38,935 nucleotides of DNA, from contig JAKSQV010000012.1 of assembly GCA_024403935.1 (NCBI GenBank), positions 1 to 38,935 on the forward strand. Reading direction: 5' to 3'. Source of the stretch: Ruminococcus sp. (GTDB lineage: Bacteria; Bacillota; Clostridia; Oscillospirales; Ruminococcaceae). Position numbers and translations under genes: made by a program. Shown piece by piece: positions 18,012 through 26,087 of the stretch; within the stretch, counting starts at the first letter, position 1; each line of letters starts with the position of its first letter. The notes under the pieces were generated by a model. That model was not told the DNA's origin. It did no database searches and saw only the letters and a program-made list of their open reading frames with translations.

Positions 18012-18982
18012 TGGCAGAAGAAGCTATCAAGGCAGAAATATCAGCTCCGTCAGCGGAGACTGACGCAGGCAAGCCCAAAAAGAAACGCCGCAGTCTCTCC
18101 TATGAGAAGCGCAAACAGCTCTACGGCTACGGCTTCATATCAATATGGATGATAGGCACATTGTTCTTCTTTCTCATACCGCTGATAAAATCCTTCTGGT
18201 ACTCTTTCAATGACGTTTCTATCGGAGAGGGCAGAATGATGACGGAATGGGTTGGTCTTGCAAAATACGATTTCGTGCTAAATGCCGATCCCAACTACAC
18301 GGCCTTCCTCAAGGACACTCTCATCGAAACAGCATGGAAAACTCCGCTCGTTCTGATATTCTCACTGTTCATCGCCGTCATACTCAATCAGGAATTCCAC
18401 GGCAGAACTCTTGCACGTGCCGTATTCTTCCTGCCTGTTATCATTGCAACAGGTCCTGTCTACAAGATAATAAGCGGCGATATGAACTCAACAGGCAATA
18501 CTGGTGCGGCACAGTTCTCGACCATGTTCTCCACCGACCTCGTCGGAGAGCTGCTGCAATTTCTCGGCATATACGGCATAAGCGACAAAATGAGTACGAT
18601 CATCTCTACCATCGCAGATAATATCTTCGGTATCGTCTGGGCGAGCGGCATACAGATACTTCTTTTCCTCGGCGCATTGCAGAATATCCCCCCGTCAGCC
18701 AAGGAAGCCGCTCAGATAGAGGGCGCGACCTCATGGGAATTCTTCTGGAAGATAACCCTCCCCTACGTCAGCCCGTTCATACTTGCAAATCTGATATTCA
18801 CTGTCATCGACTCATTCACAAGCCCAACCAATACAGTCATGGGACGCATCCTCTCAATGAAGGAGGAATGGAAATTCGGTGAGGCTTCGGCAATGGCGTG
18901 GATATACTTCATGATAGTCCTTGCGGCTATCGGACTGGTAACGTTCATAATAAACAAGTTCGTTTACTATGAAGTCGAATAA
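18011..18982 (+). CDS. Sugar ABC transporter permease (MalF type), second pair
   Basis: A 323-residue permease with an unusually charged N-terminal tail of about 38 residues (PKKKRRSLSYEKRKQ), then a first span at IWMIGTLFFFLIPLI. The EAA loop is EAAQIEGATSWEFFWKITLP. The start codon shares one base with the DUF5696 stop (TAATG) and GGAGG lies at about 17995-17999, so translation is coupled. It is divergent in sequence from the first MalF-type permease in the operon, so it is not a recent duplicate. It pairs with the next gene. Confidence 0.93.
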   Translation: MAEEAIKAEISAPSAETDAGKPKKKRRSLSYEKRKQLYGYGFISIWMIGTLFFFLIPLIKSFWYSFNDVSIGEGRMMTEWVGLAKYDFVLNADPNYTAFLKDTLIETAWKTPLVLIFSLFIAVILNQEFHGRTLARAVFFLPVIIATGPVYKIISGDMNSTGNTGAAQFSTMFSTDLVGELLQFLGIYGISDKMSTIISTIADNIFGIVWASGIQILLFLGALQNIPPSAKEAAQIEGATSWEFFWKITLPYVSPFILANLIFTVIDSFTSPTNTVMGRILSMKEEWKFGEASAMAWIYFMIVLAAIGLVTFIINKFVYYEVE

Positions 18983-18994
18983 GGGGGCGATGAT

Positions 18995-20026
18995 ATGACT
19001 GATACAACAGGTGCCGTTGTGAAAGACGAAAATGAGATCGGCGGCGGACTTTCTCCCCGACAGGCAAAGAAGCTTCGTATGCAGTCCATGACCGCAGAGG
19101 AGCGCGGATATGTGCGCCGGAAGGCTGTGCTTGACGCTGTATGGCCGATATTCCGCTTTGTCATACTTTTTGGACTTGGCTTTGTAATACTCTATCCGCT
19201 CATCTATATGGTAAGCTGTACCTTCCGCGAAAGAGCAGACATGACCGATCCCACAGTAATGTGGATACCGCGTCATTTCACGCTGGATGTCCTCAAGGAA
19301 ACACTTACTGCTATGGACTTCTGGAACACGCTCAGAACGACACTGATACTCAATATCGGATGCTCGTTCGTTCAGGTCGTTTCGTGTGCGCTTACAGGCT
19401 ATGGCTTTGCGCGGTTCAAATTCAGGTTCAAGGGACTGCTGTTCGGAATAGTCATCATGATGATACTTGTACCGACACAGGTAATAGCACTTCCGCTGTA
19501 TACGCAGTTCAGATACTTCGGCATACGCGGACTTTTCACGATAAACCTCATCGACACGCTGTGGACGATGTACCTCCCCGCGATAACCGCCAACGGCATA
19601 CGCTCGGGACTGATGATACTGATATTCCGCCAGTTCTTCCGCGGACTTCCGAAGGAGCTTGAGGATGCCGCCTGCATCGACGGCTGCGGACCGCTGAAAA
19701 CGTTCATAAAGGTAATGATACCGAACGCAGGCTCGGCATTTCTGACGGTATTTCTTTTCTCGGTCGTATGGTACTGGAACGACTACTATGTCAGCTCGAC
19801 ATTCTATGTAAATACGAACACTCTTGCGCGTATGCTCACAAATCTTGATACCGAGCTGAAGATAAGACTGTTCCAGTCCGCAACGGTGGAGATCTCACCG
19901 CGTGAACAGATAGTATGGAAGGAAGCAGGCTGCCTGCTCTCGATAACGCCCATACTTCTGCTGTACGTCGGTCTTCAGAAGCACTTCACCGAGGGCATTG
20001 CACGTTCGGGAATCACAGGAATATAA
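18995..20026 (+). CDS. Carbohydrate ABC transporter permease (MalG type), second pair
   Basis: A 343-residue permease, longer than its first-pair counterpart because of a hydrophilic N-terminus of about 48 residues (SPRQAKKLRMQSMTAEERGY). About six spans follow. The EAA loop departs from consensus, DAACIDGCGPLKTFIKVMIP, with D for E at its start. The start is ATG 18995 after a GGGGCGATGAT stretch, 12 bases from the previous stop. It is the last gene of the operon; a terminator begins 34 bases later. Whether it shares the large binding protein or uses one encoded elsewhere is unknown. Confidence 0.92.
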   Translation: MTDTTGAVVKDENEIGGGLSPRQAKKLRMQSMTAEERGYVRRKAVLDAVWPIFRFVILFGLGFVILYPLIYMVSCTFRERADMTDPTVMWIPRHFTLDVLKETLTAMDFWNTLRTTLILNIGCSFVQVVSCALTGYGFARFKFRFKGLLFGIVIMMILVPTQVIALPLYTQFRYFGIRGLFTINLIDTLWTMYLPAITANGIRSGLMILIFRQFFRGLPKELEDAACIDGCGPLKTFIKVMIPNAGSAFLTVFLFSVVWYWNDYYVSSTFYVNTNTLARMLTNLDTELKIRLFQSATVEISPREQIVWKEAGCLLSITPILLLYVGLQKHFTEGIARSGITGI

Positions 20027-20060
20027 CAAATATACCATTTCCTGCACATTGACAACAAAA

Positions 20061-20098
20061 AGCCTCTCTGAAGGGTGATCCTTCGGAGAGGCTTCTGT
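20061..20098 (+). terminator. Bidirectional terminator after the glycan-uptake operon
   Basis: AGCCTCTC-TGAAGG and CCTTCG-GAGAGGCT form a long stem (20061-20092) around GTGAT, with TCTGTTTT after it. AAAAA before it gives a T run for the convergent minus-strand gene. Confidence 0.85.
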
Positions 20099-20115
20099 TT
20101 TCATATTCATTCGTT

Positions 20116-20745
20116 TCAGGTCTCAGCTCTGAAACGGGCATTATACTCGGTGTACGCTTTTACGATCATCTCCGCACACAGCTCATCACCGAGCTCGGCA
20201 CTGTTTAGACAGAGCGAGTAGATGTCCTTATCCTGCCAGTTCCTGCCTGTATTAACATTGAAGAACGTCTCACGGCGTTTGTCTGCCTTCTTGAGAACGC
20301 TCTCAGCCTTGTTCTCAGCAACGCCGTATTCCGACACGGCACGCTTTATCCTTGCATCATGCGGAGCATAGATATATACGCTGAAGCAGCCCTTTTCCTC
20401 AAGGATATAGCTTCCACAGCGTCCCACAAGCACGAAGTTATCCTCATTCTCGGCTATCTCACTGATAATACGGCTTTCCATAAGGAAGACCTTATCTGAA
20501 AGAGGCAGATTCTCCTCTGTTGTTCGTCCGGGACTTGCCGACAGCAGCAGTGAATAAAGAAAGCTCGTAGGCACGCTCTCCTCAGCAGATTCGAGATACT
20601 CTGCGGAGATGCCGCATTTTTCAGCAGCCATTTCGAGTATCTGTCTGTTATAGCAGTTGATGCCAAGCTTTTCTGCTGCAAGCCTGCCGATATTGCTGCC
20701 TCCGCTGCCGTACTGACGTTCGATGGTGATGATGGATTTTTTCAA
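20116..20745 (-). CDS. Cytidylate-kinase-like P-loop protein
   Basis: A 209-residue protein starting with SIITIERQYGSGGSNIGRLAAEKLG. This is the nucleotide-binding turn of the cytidylate-kinase-like family, in which GSGGS replaces a classical Walker A. Then come YNRQILEMAAEKCG, the FVLVGRCGSYILEEK core, DARIKRAVSEYGV, and the conserved FFNVNTGRNW and AEMIVKAY ends. The start is TTG 20745, seven bases after GGAGGG. The predicted promoter at 20791-20818 puts the transcript start near 20784, which excludes the upstream in-frame ATGs. Members are widespread in Clostridia and their substrate is uncertain. CMP kinase proper (Cmk) is another family branch. Confidence 0.85.
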   Translation of the reverse strand: MKKSIITIERQYGSGGSNIGRLAAEKLGINCYNRQILEMAAEKCGISAEYLESAEESVPTSFLYSLLLSASPGRTTEENLPLSDKVFLMESRIISEIAENEDNFVLVGRCGSYILEEKGCFSVYIYAPHDARIKRAVSEYGVAENKAESVLKKADKRRETFFNVNTGRNWQDKDIYSLCLNSAELGDELCAEMIVKAYTEYNARFRAET

Positions 20746-20790
20746 TGATCCGCCCTCCGCTTCTGTAATATCTGTATTTCTATACATAAT

Positions 20791-20818
20791 ATTATACCAC
20801 AAAAATCAGATTTTTCAA
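20791..20818 (-). promoter_or_regulatory. Promoter of the cytidylate-kinase-like gene
   Basis: On the minus strand, TTGAAA (20813-20818), 16 bases, TATAAT (20791-20796). The -10 is preceded by TTGTGG, as at the promoter at 1164-1192. Confidence 0.65.
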
Positions 20819-20979
20819 CAATAGAAGGCTGTCAAGAGGCGATATTAAAGAATTTTCTGCCTTTTATACAACGGTATGTTGAATATATTGTGTAAATCCT
20901 ACAACAATCTGCCGTGCATTCTGAAATCATGATATGATATGGCAGCGGAACGATGTCAGAAAAATATCATTCGCCGCTA

Positions 20980-21008
20980 TTGACAGATTGACAGAAAATG
21001 TATATAAT
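20980..21008 (+). promoter_or_regulatory. pckG promoter
   Basis: TTGACA (20980-20985), exactly 17 bases, TATAAT (21003-21008), both perfect. A second TTGACA at 20988 is too close to the -10 to serve. The leader to the start codon is about 84 bases and T-rich at first. Confidence 0.88.
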
Positions 21009-21098
21009 AGTATTTGAGGGTAAATCGGTTTTTTTACGTTTCCCCTGCGCGGCATCGCTGCTGCACTGAAAAGATATTCTTTTAGGAGGTATATATCA

Positions 21099-22916
21099 AT
21101 GTCACTGACAAAGAACCCCAATGTATTAAAATGGGTCGATGAAATGATCGCTCTCTGCAAGCCTGAGAAGGTTGTATGGATCGACGGCTCCAAGGAGCAG
21201 ATCGACTCCCTTATCGAAGAGGTAACTTCCCTTCCCGATGACAGCTGGGACAAAATGTACAAGCTCAATCAGGAGAAGTATCCTAACTGTCTCTACCACA
21301 GAACACGCGCCAACGACGTTGCCCGTGTTGAGGACAGAACCTTTATCTGCTCAAAGGAGAAGAAGGGTGCAGGTCCTACAAACAACTGGATGGATCCCGA
21401 AGAGATGAAGGCTAAGCTCACACCTATGTACGACGGCGTAATGAAGGGCAGAACAATGTACGTTATCCCCTATTCAATGGGCCCCATCGGTTCTCCTCTC
21501 GCTAAGGTAGGCGTTGAGGTAACAGACTCTATCTACGTTGTTCTCAACATGAACATCATGACCCGTATGGGCAAGCAGGCATTCGAGAACCTCGGCGATA
21601 CCTCCGATGATTTCGTAAGAGGTCTCCACTCAAAGGCAAACGTTGATCCCGAGAACAGATACATCGTTCAGTTCCCTGAAGACAACGCTATCTGGTCAAT
21701 AAACTCCGCATACGGCGGAAACGTTCTCCTCGGCAAGAAGTGCTTCGCTCTCCGTATCGCTTCCTTCCAGGGCAAGAACGAGGCATGGATGGCTGAGCAC
21801 ATGCTCATCCTCGGTGTCAAGAAGCCCAACGGCGACATCAAGTACATCACAGCTGCATTCCCGTCAGCTTGCGGCAAGACCAACCTCGCAATGCTCATTC
21901 CGCCCGAGGGATACAAGAAGGACGGCTATGAGGTATTCACAGTCGGTGACGACATTGCTTGGATGAAGCCCGGCAAGGACGGCAGACTCTATGCTATCAA
22001 CCCCGAGAACGGCTTCTTCGGCGTTGCTCCCGGAACAAACGCAAAGTCCAACTTCAACGCTCTTGCCTGCACTAAGGAAGGCGCTATCTTCACAAACGTT
22101 GCTCTCGACAACTCCGACAACACTGTTTGGTGGGAGAAGCTCAACGAGAATCCGCCTAAGGATGCAACTGAGTGGACAGGTATCAAGTGCGACGGTGAAG
22201 CTTGGGTAGCTGAGGGCAAGAAGCTCGCTCACCCCAACTCAAGATTCACAGCTCCCGCAAAGAACTGCCCCTGCATCTCTCCTGAATTCAACAATCCCGA
22301 GGGCGTGCCCGTATCTGCTATCATCTTCGGCGGCAGACGTGCAACAACTGCTCCTCTCGTATATCAGTCATTCGACTGGACTCACGGTACATACATCGGC
22401 TCTGCTGTTTCTTCTGAGACAACTGCTGCTGCTACAGGTGCAGTAGGTGTTCTCCGTCATGACCCGATGGCTATGAAGCCCTTCATCGGCTACAACGTTG
22501 GTGACTACTGGGCTCACTGGCTTGAAATGGGCGCAAGACTCGGCAGCAAGGCTCCTAAGATCTTCAACGTAAACTGGTTCAGAACAGACGACGAAGGCAA
22601 TTTCCTCTGGCCCGGCTACGGCGAGAATATGCGTGTTCTCGACTGGATCATCAAGAGAGTTGACGGCGAAGTTGACGCTGTTGAGACTCCTATCGGATTC
22701 CTCCCCAAGGCTGAGGACATCAACCTCAGCGGCATCGAGAGCGAGGTTACTCCTACTGCTCTTCAGGCTCTCCTTACAGTTGACAAGGAAGAGTGGAAGA
22801 AGGAGATCGCTGAGATGAGAAGATACTATGACGAGGACATCAAGGCTAAGGGCGGCAATATCCCGCAGGCACTCTATGATGAGCTCGACATGATCGAAGC
22901 AAATCTCAGCAAGTGA
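21099..22916 (+). CDS. pckG: Phosphoenolpyruvate carboxykinase (GTP)
   Basis: A 605-residue GTP-dependent PEP carboxykinase, interconverting oxaloacetate plus GTP with PEP, CO2 and GDP in the cytosol. In anaerobes it often runs toward oxaloacetate and succinate. Family markers are AFPSACGKTNLAML (kinase-1a loop, about residue 254), VGDDIAWMKPG (metal-binding, about 283), FFGVAPGTN, and a guanine-binding FNVNWFRTDDEG near the end. Length matches the GTP class; the ATP class is unrelated in sequence and shorter. The start is ATG 21099 after AGGAGGTATATATC, nearly the groES ribosome site. Codon bias is strong, so it is probably abundant. Confidence 0.97.
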   Translation: MSLTKNPNVLKWVDEMIALCKPEKVVWIDGSKEQIDSLIEEVTSLPDDSWDKMYKLNQEKYPNCLYHRTRANDVARVEDRTFICSKEKKGAGPTNNWMDPEEMKAKLTPMYDGVMKGRTMYVIPYSMGPIGSPLAKVGVEVTDSIYVVLNMNIMTRMGKQAFENLGDTSDDFVRGLHSKANVDPENRYIVQFPEDNAIWSINSAYGGNVLLGKKCFALRIASFQGKNEAWMAEHMLILGVKKPNGDIKYITAAFPSACGKTNLAMLIPPEGYKKDGYEVFTVGDDIAWMKPGKDGRLYAINPENGFFGVAPGTNAKSNFNALACTKEGAIFTNVALDNSDNTVWWEKLNENPPKDATEWTGIKCDGEAWVAEGKKLAHPNSRFTAPAKNCPCISPEFNNPEGVPVSAIIFGGRRATTAPLVYQSFDWTHGTYIGSAVSSETTAAATGAVGVLRHDPMAMKPFIGYNVGDYWAHWLEMGARLGSKAPKIFNVNWFRTDDEGNFLWPGYGENMRVLDWIIKRVDGEVDAVETPIGFLPKAEDINLSGIESEVTPTALQALLTVDKEEWKKEIAEMRRYYDEDIKAKGGNIPQALYDELDMIEANLSK

Positions 22917-22950
22917 TCTTTGTCAGACACATGACTTTACAGTAAATTTA

Positions 22951-22981
22951 AAGGCTGCCGGATATTTCCGGCAGCCTTTTC
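22951..22981 (+). terminator. pckG terminator
   Basis: AAGGCTGCCGG (22951-22961) pairs with CCGGCAGCCTT (22968-22978), extended by one A-T pair, around a short loop, and ends in a T run. Confidence 0.92.
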
Positions 22982-23021
22982 TGCGATCATAGCCCGTTGA
23001 CGTTTTTCGCATATTTTATGC

Positions 23022-23050
23022 TTTACATTTGCTGAAAAATATGTTAATAT
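23022..23050 (+). promoter_or_regulatory. Promoter of the CPBP protease gene
   Basis: TTTACA (23022-23027), 17 bases, TAATAT (23045-23050). The coding start is 38 bases downstream. Confidence 0.6.
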
Positions 23051-23087
23051 ATATTTACAGATACAGATTCCCAAGGAGGGAGAGACA

Positions 23088-24275
23088 ATGACGGATCACA
23101 CCAAAACCGACAGCCACTCTGAGATCGCTGCACTTGAGCATGAGGTCTACTGCCTCACGAAACAGCTCAACGAACAGGAACAGCGACATCTCACCGAGGC
23201 TATGCCCGATAAATACGATCCATTCGATAATCCGACAGAGTATAAAGGCTTCTGCGGCGATTATTCAAAAATACAGCCGCGCATCACCGAAACAGGCTAT
23301 GAGCTGCCGCTTGAGCCCGACTTCAGCGAACGAAAAAAACTCAGGCGCGAGTACAGTAAGGGCGGCTGGCTGATGCTGTTCCAGTTCCTGCTGTCAAACG
23401 GACTCGGCTATCTGCTGATACAGCTTGCCGTTTTTGCAATGAGCACCGTGAATCCCGATTCAGACACGGCTGCCATTTCCGAATATATCCGCGGCTCGTC
23501 AATACTCGTGTCAACCAATATGCTGGTATACCTTTTCTGCAATGTCTGCATTGCCCTAATCGGTATGAAGTGGTCAGGGATACGGTACACATCCCTTGTA
23601 CGGACCAACGATTTCAGCATCGGCAGGGCACTCCAGTACTGCATGATAGGCTTGCTGCTGTGGACAGTTTCGCTTTACCTCGTTACAGGAACAAGCGACG
23701 TCTTTTCAAAATACGGCATTGACATCATCCCCGACCTGAGCGGAGTTGCCAATACCTACCTCGGCAAGACCGTTCAGCTTGTATATTCCTGCATGATAGC
23801 TCCGGTAACAGAGGAGCTGTTCTTCCGCGGCGTGCTTCTCAGGACGTTTGCCAAGTCGAACCAGCGGTTTGCCGTGTTTATATCAGCTCTTTTCTTCGGA
23901 CTTGTCCACGGCAATCTCCAGCAGTTCATTCTTGCTTTCCTGCTCGGCATCTTCCTCGCGCATATCACACTCAAGCACGGCTCGATAATCCCGTCAATAC
24001 TCGTGCATATATGCGTAAACACCGCATCAACCATCATCGGCTATGTCGCTGAGCTGGGCACCGTCGCTTCGATACTGAGCTACCTCGCACTGTTAGCCGT
24101 TGCGCTTCTCGGCGTGATAATGCTGCTTATGTTCATCGGCAAGGACAAGCTCCCCTCAACTACTCCCAAGCAGGCAAGGCGCGGCATCCTCGTTGCAACA
24201 GGCTCGATACCGTTTATGGCAGCGATACTTATCTATTCAATCAGCATTTTCTGGACACTTTTTGCCAAACGATAA
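23088..24275 (+). CDS. CPBP-family intramembrane metalloprotease
   Basis: A 395-residue membrane protein. A soluble N-terminus of about 90 residues with many charges precedes eight or so spans. The CPBP/Abi catalytic motifs are present: EELFFRGVLLR (motif 1, about residue 240), FFGLVHGN (motif 2), and HICVN (motif 3). The glutamates and histidines are the expected zinc ligands of this glutamic/metallo-type membrane protease group. The start is ATG 23088 after AAGGAGGGAG. It is a single-gene unit with its own promoter and a terminator shared with trpB2. The substrate is unknown; relatives process prenylated proteins or bacteriocin precursors, or give self-immunity, and no peptide gene lies beside this one. 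Confidence 0.9.
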   Translation: MTDHTKTDSHSEIAALEHEVYCLTKQLNEQEQRHLTEAMPDKYDPFDNPTEYKGFCGDYSKIQPRITETGYELPLEPDFSERKKLRREYSKGGWLMLFQFLLSNGLGYLLIQLAVFAMSTVNPDSDTAAISEYIRGSSILVSTNMLVYLFCNVCIALIGMKWSGIRYTSLVRTNDFSIGRALQYCMIGLLLWTVSLYLVTGTSDVFSKYGIDIIPDLSGVANTYLGKTVQLVYSCMIAPVTEELFFRGVLLRTFAKSNQRFAVFISALFFGLVHGNLQQFILAFLLGIFLAHITLKHGSIIPSILVHICVNTASTIIGYVAELGTVASILSYLALLAVALLGVIMLLMFIGKDKLPSTTPKQARRGILVATGSIPFMAAILIYSISIFWTLFAKR

Positions 24276-24276
24276 A

Positions 24277-24308
24277 AAAACGCCCAAGGGGAACCCCTTG
24301 GGCGTTTT
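24277..24308. terminator. Bidirectional terminator between the CPBP and trpB2 genes
   Basis: CGCCCAAGGGG (24281-24291) and CCCCTTGGGCG (24294-24304) form an 11-bp perfect stem with a two-base AA centre. It is flanked by an A run on the left and TTTT on the right, so it works for both convergent genes. Confidence 0.92.
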
Positions 24309-24318
24309 CATTTCAGTA

Positions 24319-25692
24319 TCAGTCAAGCTTGGGAAGCTTTGCAACGGCTTTGGCGATTTCCTCGTCAGAAGGGATATAGTCACCCATCTTGCCATCGTTG
24401 TATGCAGCATATGCGTACATATCAAAATAGCCTGTGCCTGTAAGTCCGAAGAGGATAGTCTTTTCCTCACCTGTCTCCTTGCACTTCAATGCCTCGTCGA
24501 TAGCAACTCTGATAGCATGGCTGCTCTCGGGAGCAGGAAGGATACCCTCAACTCTTGCAAACTGCTCCGCTGCTGCAAATATTGAAGTCTGCTCTACTGA
24601 ACGTGCTTCCATGAGTCCCTGATCGTAAAGCTCTGAAAGTATGGAGCTCATACCATGGTAGCGGAGTCCGCCTGCGTGGCTTGATGACGGCATGAAGCCG
24701 CTTCCGAGGGTGTACATCTTCTGGAGAGGACAAACTCTGCCGGTATCGCAGTAATCATAAGCGTATACACCGCGTGTAAGGCTCGGGCACGAAGCAGGCT
24801 CAACAGCAATGAACTGATAATCTGCTTCACCGCGGAGCTTCTCGCCCATGAACGGAGCGATAAGTCCGCCGAGGTTTGAGCCGCCGCCTGCACAGCCGAT
24901 GATAATATCAGGCTTGATGCCGTACTTGTCCATAGCAGCCTTTGATTCAAGACCGATAATAGTCTGGTGGAGAAGCACCTGTGAAAGCACGCTTCCGAGG
25001 ACGTAGCGGTAGCCCTCCTGTGATGTAGCTGACTCAACAGCCTCTGAAATAGCACATCCAAGGCTTCCGTTCGTGTCGGGGAACTCTGCAAGTATCTTTC
25101 TTCCGACCTCGGTAGTATTTGAAGGAGAGGGAGTAACACTTGCGCCGTAGGTACGCATTACCTCGCGGCGGAAGGGCTTCTGCTCGTAGCTTACCTTTAC
25201 CATATATACGTGGCAGTCGAGTCCGAAGTATGAGCACGCCATTGAAAGAGCCGTGCCCCACTGACCTGCACCTGTCTCGGTGGTAACGCCTTTAAGTCCC
25301 TGCTGCTTGGCGTAATATGCCTGAGCAATGGCGGAATTGAGCTTGTGAGAGCCTGAGGTATTGTTACCCTCAAACTTATAATATATCTTTGCGGGAGTAC
25401 CGAGTGCCTTTTCGAGGCAGTATGCTCTTACGAGCGGAGCAGGACGGTACATCTTGTAAAAAGACAGAATCTCCTCAGGAATATCAATATATGGAGTAGT
25501 CTCATCGAGCTCCTGCTTAGCGAGCTCGTCGCAGAACACATGGCTCAGTTCCTCAACTGTAATAGGCTTGCCGGTAGCAGGATTGAGAAGCGGAGCAGGC
25601 TTCTTCTTCATATCAGCACGAACGTTGTACCACTGCTTCGGGAGCTCATTCTCCTCAAGGTAGATTTTGTAAGGGATCTTCTCGTTTGACAT
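24319..25692 (-). CDS. TrpB2-type tryptophan synthase beta chain
   Basis: A 457-residue PLP enzyme of the TrpB2 branch, which condenses indole and serine to tryptophan. The PLP lysine is K117 in NNTSGSHKLNSA; the phosphate-binding loop is GCAGGGSNLGG; ETGAGQWG carries the catalytic glutamate. The N-terminal ~80 residues, including LNPATGKPI, and the greater length separate it from TrpB1 (about 400 residues). The start is ATG 25692, eight bases after AGGAG; in-frame ATGs upstream lie before that site. No trpA or other trp gene is adjacent, so it may salvage free indole or use a TrpA from elsewhere. The preceding Trp-specific T-box strongly supports a role in tryptophan supply. Confidence 0.93.
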   Translation of the reverse strand: MSNEKIPYKIYLEENELPKQWYNVRADMKKKPAPLLNPATGKPITVEELSHVFCDELAKQELDETTPYIDIPEEILSFYKMYRPAPLVRAYCLEKALGTPAKIYYKFEGNNTSGSHKLNSAIAQAYYAKQQGLKGVTTETGAGQWGTALSMACSYFGLDCHVYMVKVSYEQKPFRREVMRTYGASVTPSPSNTTEVGRKILAEFPDTNGSLGCAISEAVESATSQEGYRYVLGSVLSQVLLHQTIIGLESKAAMDKYGIKPDIIIGCAGGGSNLGGLIAPFMGEKLRGEADYQFIAVEPASCPSLTRGVYAYDYCDTGRVCPLQKMYTLGSGFMPSSSHAGGLRYHGMSSILSELYDQGLMEARSVEQTSIFAAAEQFARVEGILPAPESSHAIRVAIDEALKCKETGEEKTILFGLTGTGYFDMYAYAAYNDGKMGDYIPSDEEIAKAVAKLPKLD

Positions 25693-25721
25693 AATCATTT
25701 CTCCTTTTCTATGGATTTCGG

Positions 25722-26006
25722 GCAAAAAGAAAACTCCTGCCCGACATATTATGCCGGGACAGGAGCTAATTATTCATTAACTTCTGCGGTGCCACCCCGC
25801 TTGACGCAAAAACGTCCGCTCATGTGTACATAAGAATACACGGGATTTGATAACGCAGTACCGCTGCGGCTCGCATACTCGGAATTTCATCCTTTCAGTC
25901 CGCCCTCGGAAGTCCATTCACCACAGCCGCACGTACCTGTTCACACCAGCCACAGGCTCTCTGAAACGCTTATGAAGCAGTTACTTACCCTTCCTCACAG
26001 GTTTAT
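25722..26006 (-). ncRNA. T-box leader with UGG (Trp) specifier controlling trpB2
   Basis: The minus-strand transcript has the T-box box GGGGTGGCACCGCAG (about 25785-25799). A strong terminator follows: CTCCTG...CAGGAG arms at 25734-25765, then a T-rich run. Stem I spans roughly 25895-25995. In its 3' side the specifier position reads GAA-TGG-A-CTTCCGAG, with TGG at 25914-25916, the tryptophan codon. Uncharged tRNA-Trp should bind and favour the antiterminator, switching trpB2 on when tryptophan is scarce. Boundaries are approximate. Confidence 0.93.
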
Positions 26007-26012
26007 GACTGC

Positions 26013-26041
26013 ATTATATCACACTATTCCGCATTTGTCAA
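26013..26041 (-). promoter_or_regulatory. Promoter of the T-box-trpB2 transcript
   Basis: On the minus strand, TTGACA (26036-26041), 17 bases, TATAAT (26013-26018), both perfect. Confidence 0.9.
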
Positions 26042-26087
26042 GAGCTTTTGGAAGTATCTCTGTGAAAATGCATCATCAGGTGAAATA

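Noticed and set aside
20988-21008. Second TTGACA of the pckG region used as -35
   Set aside because: Its distance to TATAAT is only nine bases; the TTGACA at 20980 has the correct 17.
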